In this document: one piece after another, positions 6,232 to 6,239 of the stretch | Numbering within the stretch: the first letter of the stretch is position 1 | Layout: each line of letters opens with the position of its first letter | Origin: Burkholderiaceae bacterium | GTDB taxonomy: Bacteria; Pseudomonadota; Gammaproteobacteria; Burkholderiales; Burkholderiaceae_C | NCBI GenBank assembly: GCA_023268425.1 | Contig: JALRFN010000138.1 | Location: forward strand, 1 to 6,239 | Direction of reading: 5' to 3' | Length of the DNA stretch: 6,239 nucleotides | The notes under the pieces: generated by a model | Database searches by the model: none | Seen by the model: only the letters and a program-made list of their open reading frames with translations | What the model was told of the DNA's origin: nothing | Program-made: the position numbers and the translations under genes

Positions 6232-6239
6232 TGAAGTGG

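Noticed and set aside
1..6239. Defence system, prophage, insertion sequence, CRISPR array, tRNA or riboswitch
   Set aside because: Read through on both strands. I saw no regularly spaced repeats, transposase or integrase motifs, terminal inverted repeats or tRNA-like folds. All six genes are core or common bacterial families.

Overview
The window is ordinary, gene-dense bacterial chromosome: six protein-coding genes, nearly all of it coding, high G+C, and strongly biased to G/C at third codon positions. The gene set (YciA-type thioesterase, Atm1-type ABC exporter, HypT-like LysR regulator, class II dihydroorotase PyrC, a DUF3025 protein, HtpX) and the sequence style suggest a betaproteobacterium of the order Burkholderiales, most likely Comamonadaceae (freshwater Limnohabitans/Rhodoferax-like). 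That placement is inferred from remembered family resemblance, not from a search. I see no RNA gene, CRISPR array, insertion sequence, integrase or phage gene, and no clear new system.

Layout. The minus-strand yciA (26-493) is divergent from everything else, across an 88-bp A+T-richer gap (494-581). All other genes are on the plus strand. An Atm1/HMT-type ABC half-transporter (582-2432) is followed after 3 bp by a LysR-type regulator (2436-3359) whose ribosome binding site lies at the transporter's stop codon, so the two form a tight operon. After 30 bp comes pyrC (3390-4424), whose stop codon overlaps the GTG start of a DUF3025 gene (4421-5269). htpX (5335-6198) follows after 65 bp, and the window ends with a strong inverted repeat (6210-6231).

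How the genes relate. The Atm1-type exporter (glutathione-linked metal or thiol export), the HypT-like regulator (that family responds to hypochlorite in E. coli) and HtpX (membrane-protein quality control) all fit envelope and oxidative stress. pyrC is a pyrimidine-biosynthesis housekeeping gene, apparently sharing a transcript with the uncharacterised DUF3025 gene. The most useful non-coding signals are a sigma-32-like heat-shock promoter in front of htpX (CTTGAAT-N13-CCCCAGAT), a leader hairpin just before the htpX ribosome binding site, and a promoter so close to pyrC that its message could be leaderless. The first ~60 bases differ in composition from the rest and may be the tail of another gene or an assembly edge.
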